Positions 11,138-21,400 of a stretch of 64,000 nucleotides of DNA are shown here, in pieces. How positions within the stretch are numbered: position 1 is the stretch's first letter; each line of letters opens with the position of its first letter. The DNA comes from Lutraria lutraria. Its lineage: Eukaryota > Mollusca > Bivalvia > Venerida > Mactridae. Under the pieces are notes generated by a model that was not told the DNA's origin, ran no database searches, and worked only from the letters and a program-made list of their open reading frames with translations. The DNA is taken from contig OZ026846.1 of NCBI GenBank assembly GCA_964023205.1, positions 36,228,194 to 36,292,193 of the forward strand, written 5' to 3'. A program made the position numbers and the translations under genes.

Positions 11138-11794
11138 TCTTACAAATATTTGTTTGAAATAAAAAAGATAGTCAATTTTATATTCACTCTGTTTATGTCA
11201 ATGATTCTATCATAATCTAAAGCCAATAGGTAACCAATGATTGAATGTAATTTGGATTAAATACCATGACCAGTTCAAAAGGATTAATGGACATGTAGTA
11301 ATTACTGAAACTTAAACTTTAACAAGTTTTTTAAAAGTTCACATACAGGCTAATAGGATTACATCTACTTACAAGTGAAGGCAACTAAAATTATTAACTA
11401 CATGTAATTAAATAAAGGCCAAACTAATCTTAATTAATTGATACCTATGATAAAAAAACATGAAATTGTGAACTTAAATCGAATTTCAAAAGCACTAGTC
11501 CTTACCTTATGAAGTCCATATTCAACAAAATCAACAAAATCTACCAATTAAACCATAACGTGTTGAAATCACTTGTCATCCAATTAATGATATAAAATGT
11601 GAAAAACATCACAATTGTATAATTAAGTTGGTGTGACCTTAGATTATTGTATTAAATCTATTTTTCATCTCTTGCCAATTAAAGCAATATATGCATGAGA
11701 TTATTAATGTACATTATTAAACAGCATATTTTGATGTTATAACTTTTATTAGTTCAACAATACAGATACATAGTCTGAGAAAAAAGCTACAATC
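11138..11794. promoter_or_regulatory. Shared upstream interval of the divergent CCDC3-like pair
   Basis: The 657 bp between the two start codons is AT-rich and holds no other gene. By position it must contain both 5' ends unless either gene has a distant non-coding exon. I could not identify a definite TATA box or initiator. A bidirectional promoter is inferred from geometry only. Confidence 0.4.
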
Positions 11795-12628
11795 ATGGTG
11801 TCTGTGATACTTTCACAATTGCTGCTTCTTGGAGTAATCATTCTAAATGCTGAAAGTTGTGAATTACATGGTTTTATAGATATGCGTTTAATGGAACGAT
11901 TTGTACAATCTGAATATGTGATGTATGGACAGACGATTGGACACGTACCGAGAAAAGTGACCACAAAGGATAAACCTTATTATGCCATCGATGGGATCTT
12001 TGATGTACACTGCATCTTCAAAAAGGGAGACGAAGTTGTGAACTCACAGATCACAATCATTAATCTTTCTCCACAAGAGAAATGTTCGGGAACACCAGTT
12101 ACTAAGCTTATGAGAGTTGGCGACCAGGTTATTTTGGCCCTAAAAAGTGAGGGAGGAGGAAGATTCAGTCTAGATGAAATTCTGCCATTGACAACAGCAG
12201 CTGTGAGAGCCTACAGGCCATATTTCTTTTCGTTTGCGAGAGTTTGTAATATGCAGATGTGGGAGTCTCCAGTAGGAGCCACTGGCGATAGATGTCCAGT
12301 ATGTGGCACTGCAGACTTTGATTCTGAAGTTCAAGCATTCAACAATACAAATGGAGAGATGTCAGCTTGCCTGTCTACTGGAAGTTATATTGTAAGTGAC
12401 ATGTCGTCTGCTTGTGATCTCTATATGGAGTATTCCATGGAAGAGGCTAACCAGCAAACTTGTGTGCCAGCTGGTTTCGCAGGATCGTGTGTACTACTCG
12501 AACATAGGACAACAGAAGCATCATGTGATTGTTCCAATAAAAAGATTTCAAACGCCAATGTCGGTGCTGGAGAGATGATGCTGCCTAATGTTATGTTAAT
12601 GTTGGCGCTGCTTACACTTAACTTTTAG
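11795..12628 (+). CDS. Secreted, probably GPI-anchored protein with CCDC3-like N-terminus, paralogue (intronless)
   Basis: A single 277-residue frame begins MVSVILSQLLLLGVIILNA, a signal peptide, and closes with MMLPNVMLMLALLTLNF, a short hydrophobic tail that could direct GPI attachment. It aligns along its length with the minus-strand protein at 10289-11137: YVMYGQT, IFDVHCIFKKG, KCSGTP, GDQVILALKSEG, RVCNMQMWESPVGAT and RCPVCG all have counterparts. The cysteine spacing is largely shared, and NNT is a possible glycosylation site. The ATG chosen is the first in frame ahead of the signal peptide. A poly(A) signal AATAAA lies at 13221-13226, about 590 nt downstream. The absence of introns in both genes suggests either an intronless ancestor or retroposition before a local inverted duplication. 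Function is unknown. Confidence 0.85.
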   Translation: MVSVILSQLLLLGVIILNAESCELHGFIDMRLMERFVQSEYVMYGQTIGHVPRKVTTKDKPYYAIDGIFDVHCIFKKGDEVVNSQITIINLSPQEKCSGTPVTKLMRVGDQVILALKSEGGGRFSLDEILPLTTAAVRAYRPYFFSFARVCNMQMWESPVGATGDRCPVCGTADFDSEVQAFNNTNGEMSACLSTGSYIVSDMSSACDLYMEYSMEEANQQTCVPAGFAGSCVLLEHRTTEASCDCSNKKISNANVGAGEMMLPNVMLMLALLTLNF

Positions 12629-12698
12629 ACTTGTACGATTTGTATGATTTAAACAAGCTTTTATGTTAAGTCATTGTTTAAAGGCTTGAAATAGAATT

Positions 12699-12864
12699 GT
12701 TTGTTTGTGGTTACTTGTAGGGTTGGTAGTTCAGGTATTTTCTTACTCTTGAAAGCATATTGAAAGGTAAAAAATGAGAAAATGGATGAACTGTTACTCG
12801 GGCCTAACTCGAAGTCTAGGGTTGCAGGCAAAATAAGGGTAGGTTTGGTAACCAGAAACAAACA
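12699..12864. repeat. MITE, GTTTCTGGTTAC family
   Basis: The left end TTGTTTGTGGTTACTTGTAG and right end GGTAACCAGAAACAAAC are inverse. The interior shares CTCTTGAAAGCATATTGAAA with the copy at 9104-9275. Confidence 0.6.
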
Positions 12865-13539
12865 TTTTGTTTTTGCCTTAACAACGTTCTCTTACAATGT
12901 AAAAATAATTGTGATGTTAAGCTGATTGTTAAGCACTGTGTGTGTAGTTAGATCAAACACTTGTAAAATCAATTGTTTTTGGTTTGTTTTTCTCTCCGTC
13001 AAAATTCATCTGAAAGTCAAGAATTCTATGAGAATGATGTTGAGATCCATGAAACATTTATTTTTAATTCTGAATTAATGTCTATTGATTTGTTTATCTT
13101 TAAAAACTAAAAAACTACTTCACTGTGTGAAATAAGCTTGTTGCATGATGGCTTATCACTTATATGACTTTTAATCTCAATGACAAATGCAAGAAACAGT
13201 TTTGTCACAATTACTTGTATAATAAAGATGTGAGAAAATAACCATAGCGTTGACATATTTCACTTTCCCATGTTAGGGATTCGTTAGGGATTGTTTATCT
13301 TCAAGAGAGCTGACAAGGTCGATTTCGCCATTTCTTTATCTGAATCAGGGGCCATAATTCATGCATGACAGTGCATATTTTGCTTACCATCAAACTTGGC
13401 CAGGATACAATGCCCTTAAAAAATTTCAACTAAGTTTGGAGAAAATTGAATAGGAACTGTTCTAAATAAAGGGCTGACAACTATGGACACTGCCCCCATA
13501 ATTGTATAATATGCATAATCAAGATGAGCTCTTATATTA

Positions 13540-13713
13540 AAAACCTGTGAACAAAGGTCATCCCTGGGAAAGATATGAGGTGGCCTTCATTGACAGGTGG
13601 CCTTCATTCAATGGTAGTTTTGCTCCAACAATCAATGATTTTTTATACAGAATAGTCTTTCATCAGAGGGTGGCCTTTATTCGGAGGTGAACTTTTTACA
13701 CTGGTTTGACTGT
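13540..13713. repeat. MITE, CAGTCAAACCTGTG family
   Basis: It begins AAACCTGTGAACAAAGGTCA and ends GGTTTGACTGT. Internal GTGGCCTT(C/T)ATT motifs recur in both orientations, so much of the element can fold back. Confidence 0.65.
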
Positions 13714-14232
13714 GAACTGAAAGTCTGTATAAAACTAAGCCTTATAATACAGCTTTATTATTGGTCATTTACCAGAATGAGCTCCAAATCAACCAATCAG
13801 AAGCAAGTGTTCTGGGACAAGCCTGAAAGCTCAGAAAAGCATCCATCTTGAAGATACTTTACTTTGGTGTCTACCTGCAATGACTTTTCTAGTTTTTAGC
13901 AAACAACATACAAAACAGCAAATGATTTAGGCACAAAGTGATTTATTTATATAAAAGGAATATAAAAACAGTACAACATCAGATCACAGAATTACTTATA
14001 CAAAACACACAGTAGACCATAATATTATACATGTAATTATATTAGACCAATACTTGTTTCATATAGATCATTAAATGAACACCTTTCTTATTACAAAAAC
14101 ATTTACATTTTAGTTGAAAAGAATTATTTTGAAATAATTGTTTCATTGTGATTTTCATGAGTTTTTTTAATATTATTTTGCAAGATTACTCCATAGTCAA
14201 AATGAAGGAGGTCTGAGGCTTTCTGACCATGT

Positions 14233-14296
14233 AAACTGGTTTCTGTTGGTGTACAGAGACCTTTGGTACACTGCAACATGGAATGGGAACCAGTTT
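14233..14296. repeat. Very short MITE, AAACTGGTT...AACCAGTTT
   Basis: AAACTGGTTTC and GGGAACCAGTTT bound a 64 bp segment containing GCAACATGGAATG. A related 70 bp copy in the other orientation is at 51749-51818. Decayed versions lie near 15228-15255 and 40910-41135. Confidence 0.5.
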
Positions 14297-14476
14297 ATAA
14301 AAAAAATACATGTATACATGTAGTTAAAGTGTGCTCCCTTGATTTTCTACATAATCATGGAACATGTATTTTCTTTTAAATCAGCACTACTGGGTGGCAT
14401 CTTGTTCAATTAAGAAATAGAAATATTACATATATATAAACTAACAGCATTAAGGACTAGAGTTAGAAAATTAAAT

Positions 14477-14656
14477 TACAGTACAATCTCTGTAGAACAA
14501 CACCCTGTGGGAGCTGCAAATATTGGCCGTTGTTTAAAGGTTGTAGCTCTACAGAGGTTAAATTTGGAGTAAATATCAGCTTAGGGAAATTTTGAAGGTG
14601 TTGTTATAGGGAGGTTGTTGCTTCACAGAGGGCTGCTCTGGAGAGGTTGTACTGTA
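14477..14656. repeat. MITE, TACAGTACAACCTCT family
   Basis: TACAGTACAATCTCTGTAGA faces GGAGAGGTTGTACTGTA. About 180 bp, with internal CTACAGAGGTTAAATTTG echoing the ends. Partner of 3184-3360. Confidence 0.7.
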
Positions 14657-16562
14657 ATAACAAAAAATTAACAAAGAAACAAATAAAATCACCAATAGAA
14701 GTACAAATATCATGTATACATACAAAATAACATTTGAATACATAAAAGGCAAAAACATTAAATACTCTGATCTCAAAGTACAATAAGCTACCTTCTTCAT
14801 AAAATGGCAATTAATTTTCAGACAGATCGTGTATATTTCAACATGACAATGAAACTACTGTTATATTAAGACCATCTCAATACAACAATCAATTACATTT
14901 AGTTAATAATGCTTAATTACTCCAGTAAATGGTAAAAAAGATCCTTCTTCCTACCCCAATTTAATGAGAATGTAATCCGACTCAAACAATTTTGTTTACG
15001 TCTCGTGAGAAAATTTGGAGATGATTTAAATCACAAAATAGATTGTGAATGGTTTGAAAATTATATAAGATAATATCATGGGTAAATAATTCCTGCTTAA
15101 AATATGCATAAACTCAAATATATACTTTTGTAAATCAAATGATGTAAATAATATCATTTTCAAACGTAAACTAAGATAATAATCAAAGTACTGAACATAC
15201 TCATGGACATTGAACTTATTTAGACTTGCACTGCAACATGGAACAGGCACTAGTTTAACATTCGCATGGCAGATGTAGAAAAATTCATGCTCACCTAGTG
15301 AAGGCTATGGATAGATAAACTATCATTCAGCTTCTAATACACATTATTGCAAATTTGGTGATGAATTGATAAAACTTAACAAAAAATTCAATAATATACC
15401 TGGTACAATATAACACAGCTACCGAAAATTCTTGTGGATCCAATAATTAGTTCATCATATCTACATATTTAATTACATCAATAACTAAATGTAAGGACAT
15501 ATGACCTGTTTGGGAAACATGGAAACTTCATTATATCCTACATCACTGTAACTGTGTTTTACTGTGCATAGCTAAGCTCATACAAGGTGATGATAAAAAT
15601 GAAATGCAAACTTAAATTAATGAAGGTTTTTAATATCAGATTAATTAAAATGTAAATTAAAACAAAACACATACATAATAAACATCAGATTAAACTAAGA
15701 CTTAGTTCATGTCATGGAAAAACTACAGAAATTCAGACAACAAAAAAGATACAGACTGCATACAATTAGTAAGGGGAGAGAATACAATTTGAATGTAGAA
15801 AATCCAAACAATAGACATCATTGTAAAAATTGGAAAGAAAAAATAATTATATTTTAAAAACATCAATTAATAGTCAAACCTGTGGCCAAAGGTCACCAGA
15901 TGAACAGAGGATACATGCTTTTATGAATTTCTTCTGAGTTTACTTGGGCTATAGAATGAAAAAATGTGCAAAAAGAATGACGTTAGGTCACATGGTTGTA
16001 TCCTTGATGACTGGTGGTTACAAACACAATGTTGATTGTTTAGACAATTAAATTACAAAACATAAGAATGGCACTTAATTAGTTCAATAGCACTCAATAA
16101 AAAGTGTTCAGAATTAAAACCGGAATGCAAAGTCTACCATTTGATCGCACAGCATCTGTGAGAAACATTCATAGTAACATTAATACTTTTTAACCCATGA
16201 ATGGGTCATCGATATATTTTTTTTTATTAAATTAATCATCTACATGTAAAACAGGCAGAAAATGTTAAAACAACAACAACCTTACCATAGTAAACAGATA
16301 AATCCTTAACAAAACTTTAAACACCTCTAGGCATTTATTTTCAAATAATTCCAGATATGATAACATCTAAAATGAATCACAATTTACAAGTTAGTGCAAG
16401 TAACCTTATTTTGTCCAACCAAAAGGTGGTAAAACATGTACAATTTAAAATTCGAACCTCTACTACATTTCATATTTCTCATTTAAACATATTCAACAAG
16501 GATCCAAAGGGTGTTTGAAGTTTCAATGAGTGTGTATAGTGAAGTATTACAATAAATTCAAT

Positions 16563-18166
16563 AAACAAGAGGGCCATGATGGCCCTATAAATGCTCACCA
16601 GGAGAAAAGGTCATTTGGAGATTAACATTGTTGAAGTTTTCTATACAAGTCTAAGTAAGATCAAGTGACCGATCTGGGCCGTTTTTATCCCATGGCCATT
16701 ATATGAACAGATTTAAAAGAGGTCCATTAGACAAAGCTACATACAAAATATCTTAGCTCTAGGCCTTGTGGTTTCGGAGAAGAAGATTTTTTAAAATTTT
16801 CCTATATAAAATAGAATAAACCCCAGGGCAGGGCTAATTTTGACCCCGGGGCCATAATTTGAACAAACTTGGTAGAGGTCCACTAGATAATGCTACATAC
16901 CAAATATCTTAGCTCTAGGCCTTGTGGTTTCGGAGAAGAAGATTTTTTAAATTTTCCTATATAAGTCTATATAAATCAAGTGACCCCCGGGGCGGGGCCA
17001 ATTTTGACCCTAGGGCAATAATTTGAACAAACTTGGTAGAGGTCCACTAGACAATGCTACATACCAAATATCTTAGCTCTAGGCCTTGTGGTTTTGGAGA
17101 AGAAGATTTTTTAAATTTTCCTATATAAAATAGAATAAATCCCTGGGCAGAGCCAATTTTGACCCTAGGGCAATAATTTGAACAAATTTGGTAGAGGTCC
17201 ACTAGAAAATGCTACATACCAAATATCTTAGCTCTAGGCCTTGTGGTTTCGGAGAAGAAGATTTTTTAAATTTTCCTATATAAGTCTATATAAATCAAGT
17301 GACCCCCGGGGCGGGGCCAATTTTGACCCTAGGGCAATAATTTGAACAAACTTGGTAGAGGTCCACTAGACAATGCTACATACCAAATATCATAGCTCTA
17401 GGCCTTGTGGTTTCTGAGAAGAAGATTTTTTAAATTTTCCTATATAAAATAGAATAAACCCCAGGGCAGAGCCAATTTTGACCCTAGGGCAATAATTTGA
17501 ACAAACTTGGTAGAGGTCCACTAGATAATGCTACACACCAAATATCATAGCTCTAGGCCTTGTGGTTTCGGAGAAGAAGATTTTTTAAATTTTCCTATAT
17601 AAGTCTATATAAATCAAGTGACCCCCGGGGCGGGGCCAATTTTGACCCTAGGGCAATAATTTTAACAAACTTGGTAGAGGTCCACTAGACTATGCTACAC
17701 ACCAAATATCAAAGCTCTAGGCATTGTAGTTTTTGACAAGAAGATTTTTTAAATTTCCTATATAAGTCTATGTAAAATCAAGTTACCCCCGGGGCGGAGC
17801 CAATTTTGACCCCAGGGTAATAATTTGAACAAACTTTGTAGAGTTCCATTAGACAATGCTACATACCAAATATCTCAGCTCTAGGCCCTGTGGTTTCAGA
17901 CAAGAAGATTTTTTAAGTTTTCTCTATTTGTTGCCATAGCAACCAGAATTTTTAATGAAATTTAATTTTTTGAACAACTTTGAAAGGGGACCACCCAAGG
18001 ATCATTCCAGCAAAGTTTGGTTGCAATCGGCATAGAGGTGTAGGAGGAGATGTTGTTTTAAGTAAACATGGACGCCACGAAATCGTAACGACGCACGACG
18101 CACGATGGACGCAGGTCGATCACAAAAGCTCACCCTGAGCACATTCGTGCTCTGGTGAGCTAAAAA
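16563..18166 (-). mobile_element. Helentron-like element with alternating ~156/165 bp tandem monomers
   Basis: Read on the minus strand, the element starts TAGCTCACCAGAGCACG and folds onto GTGCTCAGGGTGAGCT (18128-18162). It ends with GGTGAGCATTTATAGGGCCA, then TCATGGCCCTCTTG (16566-16600). Between lie about seven monomers marked by GGTAGAGGTCCACTAG near 16871, 17034, 17190, 17355, 17509 and 17675. Two monomer types alternate: one with TATAAAATAGAATAAA, the other with TATAAGTCTATATAAATCAA plus CCCCCGGGGCGGGGCC. Monomers are highly similar, so amplification is recent. It ends about 300 bp beyond the SH3YL1 stop codon and could overlap its 3' UTR. Confidence 0.75.
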
Positions 18167-18464
18167 CAACAACAATAAATAAAGTTTGTTCATGTAAACT
18201 GAACATGCATACATAATCAGTAAAGATAAAACTGTCAAGTTCCTGCCCTGACATGGAATGATACAGTAATAATGCACCTTGAGCTGATTAGTTCTATTTG
18301 AGGTTTTCCTTCTCACATGGCTCTCAACTCATGTTTAAGCATATTTGTACAAATGATTTGCAAAAAGACTTAATATCAGTATGAAAGAATCAAGGCACAT
18401 CTATCCAGAGAGTGTTCAACTATTCACTATATAGGTAGATGATTGGTTGGACTCTGCCTTAAAC

Positions 18465-21400
18465 TTAGTCATTTATCTTCACATAATTTGCAGGAAATAT
18501 TCCAATTTTACCATGGAGTTTACCCTCCCACCAATCATCCTGTGTGTCCGTCCGTGAGAGAACCTCAATTACATCTCCTATAAAACAACATATAAAATAT
18601 TAGGTCAATTTTGAACAATTCTTTTCATCAACGTTGCAACTACTGTAGAACTGGTTTTATTCGCGTTAGATTTATTTTCGCTAATATTCGCGTGAATTCA
18701 TAAGTATCGCGAATAAATACTGAGTTTTATATATTCAGAAATGAGTATGTCCGTAAATACGCAACTTAAGTCACTACTAGTATTTTATCATAGAATAATC
18801 CATTTAGTTAATCTGATGAAAGCAATATATTAACAATAAACATATACCTTTATTGTTTGCATTCACTTTTTTATAATATTGCTTTTACTAAACTTTCGTT
18901 TGTTGGATAATTTTTGACATTGTTTAAACATACTAGTAACAGATTTTCACACTTCCCTACTGTTTGTAAAACATAACTTCCACAACAACACCAAATTATT
19001 ATCAATCTATTGTTATTATACTTATTAGATGTAAATCACAACTGAAACGTCTAACAGATCAGGTGTGACACACAAATATTAAAGCAACAACAGCGTTTCT
19101 TTGAACACACTTTAATCCTGCCTGACGACGTCGCAAATTCATAAATACGGGAATAAAGAAAACAGCTGCTTTTTAACAAAAAATGCAAAATTTTGACCTC
19201 GCGAAATTAAAGTGTTCTACAGTAGTTCAGTTTTTATTAGAAAATTGTTAAGAGATATATACAAGAATAGCACAAATAATTGGACATTTCAGAAAGCATG
19301 ATAACTCATATGATTTGTCTTCACACTTGGACATAGTTTGTAGCTTGCATAGCAGATCTAGGATTTGAAGACCAGAATAATGCTTGTCATTTATTTATTG
19401 TATTATATATGTGTAATAATGTCTTCAGAAAATTCAATTGACTTAAATAAATTTGTCAATGTAAATTTAACATAGGATGTAATATCTTCAGTCAAATTTG
19501 TCACGGACAGTGTGAGCCTCGGATGGGGTTCAAACTCACAACCTCTCGATCAGTAGACAAATGCTCTAACCACTGAGCTAGCTGGGCTGGCTTTAATGTT
19601 CTGTACTTCAATTAATATTTCAAAATTAATTAGTGCCACTGTTCCTTATGTTTGCAAGTAAATAAAAAGTGTTAATTTTTATCTTGTTTGTGCATCTTGA
19701 CCATATTTATTTTCTTACCTAGTACATAATTATAATAAATTTATATTATGTTGTTATCAATCATTAGATAATTTAATAAATTGTTTTGTACATTGTGTAC
19801 AGAAAGGATTATTTGCCTGTTTTATACATATATACCAATATCCAATTTAATAGGTCTTTGATTTAATGCCTAGAAATAGTTAGCCATGTTTGAATAAAAT
19901 ATATCCAACAAAGCAACAGAGACTGATAAAAATTCTATACCTCTTTTAAATGACAGATCACAAGGTAATTGTCCTTCATATGTATACTTAGTAGTCACTC
20001 TCAACTCCCAGGACTCATTTGATAAATTGCTGGCTCCTGTTGATATAAGTCTCTATTTGTGAGGTCAATAGTCAAAGCACTTTTCAAACAACAATAAAAT
20101 TAATGCTGCATCAGATGAATACCAAGTACAGTGATTACTATCTTTAAATGATTTATTATTCATCATGTTTGACTACACACATGTACTCATTCTGCACATA
20201 CTACAATAGTGAATACCCGAGGAACCAAATAATTACTACATTACAAACATACTTCACAGTATTAATTACAGAAGGCTGTGTTCAGGAAAAATAATCCTAT
20301 TTTTCACAATATCAAAGGTCACTTTTAAATTAACAGTGTTTTACTGTAATTATTCAGTTTGAAAAGTCTGATGACCCAGAACACGCAGGAAATGTTGCTA
20401 TATTTTAGAAAACCATGCAGGAACCAATGTACACATACCTGAAGCAGATCTTGGTCTCATTCCAGGACTGGAAGATTTCAAATTTCCACCGGATTTATTT
20501 TTAGTCACTGTTCGTGTTGTTGTCTTTGTTACTTTCTTTTTAATAGATTTTTTACCACTGGGAGGGTCTTTTCTGCTTGAGGGTGGAGTCTCTTGCTTTG
20601 GAGGTGGAGCTTTCCTACTTGAAGGTGGAGTCTTCTTCCAATCAGTGGGAGGAGAATCAGAATCTGAATCGGAGTCCCAATCTTTCTTTGAATAACTATC
20701 ACGTCTGCTTTTATCTTTTGACTTCTTTTTAAATGATCCAGCAAAGTTTGTAAAACTCTAAAAATATCAAACAAAGGCTTTTGAAATGAATATAAAAAGA
20801 AGATAGAAGTTGAAAGATATCTGATCATGATAATCAATAATTTATTAATAAACAGAATGTCATCACGAGCAGAAATACATCATAAAATTGTGTCAATAAG
20901 TAATAATACCTTTAAGTTGTAATCATTTACTTATTGATATCAAGGGGGATACAAAGTCTGTATTATACTAAGTCATCAGGTTGTTTGCACTTTAACAAAT
21001 CTTAAGGTTAGAGAAAATCATTCTGCATGGTTACCATACTTTAATACAAGATACAGTAAAACCTGTGAATAAAGGTCACCCTTATAAATGACAAAATGTG
21101 ACCTTTATTAACATATGACTTTATTCTGAGGTCAATTTGTTCTAATCCAAGACGTTTCTTCAGAGCAAGGCCTTTATTCACAGGGTGGCTTTTATTTGGA
21201 AGTGGCTTCAAACACAGATTGTGCTATACATTACATACATACTGTGCCACAAACTCTAATTAAATTCTAATTAATGGCTCAAAAACTATTAATACAGAGT
21301 GAGGAAAACATACACTCAGTCTGCCGGCATTTTTTTCATCAAGTTCTCCAGTAGCCATTTTTAATGCTTTTTTCTTTGCCATTCTCACAAGTTCTTTTTC

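Larger units (their letters stand above)
12629..16562. other. Intergenic between the CCDC3-like gene and SH3YL1, first part
   Basis: No gene seen. It holds the 3' UTR of the CCDC3-like gene and MITEs at 12699-12864, 13540-13713, 14233-14296 and 14477-14656. There is a bivalve-type dispersed repeat at about 13300-13480 (AAGGTCGATTTCGCCAT, GGGGCCATAATTC). A truncated CAGTCAAACCTGTGG copy lies near 15873-15915. The rest, to 16562, is AT-rich without coding signal. Confidence 0.45.

Noticed and set aside
16563..18166. CRISPR-like regularly spaced repeats
   Set aside because: The repeats are contiguous ~160 bp monomers without unique spacers, in an intron-bearing animal genome; they are tandem repeats inside a mobile element.
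19513..19590. Possible functional tRNA gene
   Set aside because: Box A and box B are good, but the acceptor stem does not pair and no terminator T-run follows in a suitable place; a SINE head is the better reading.
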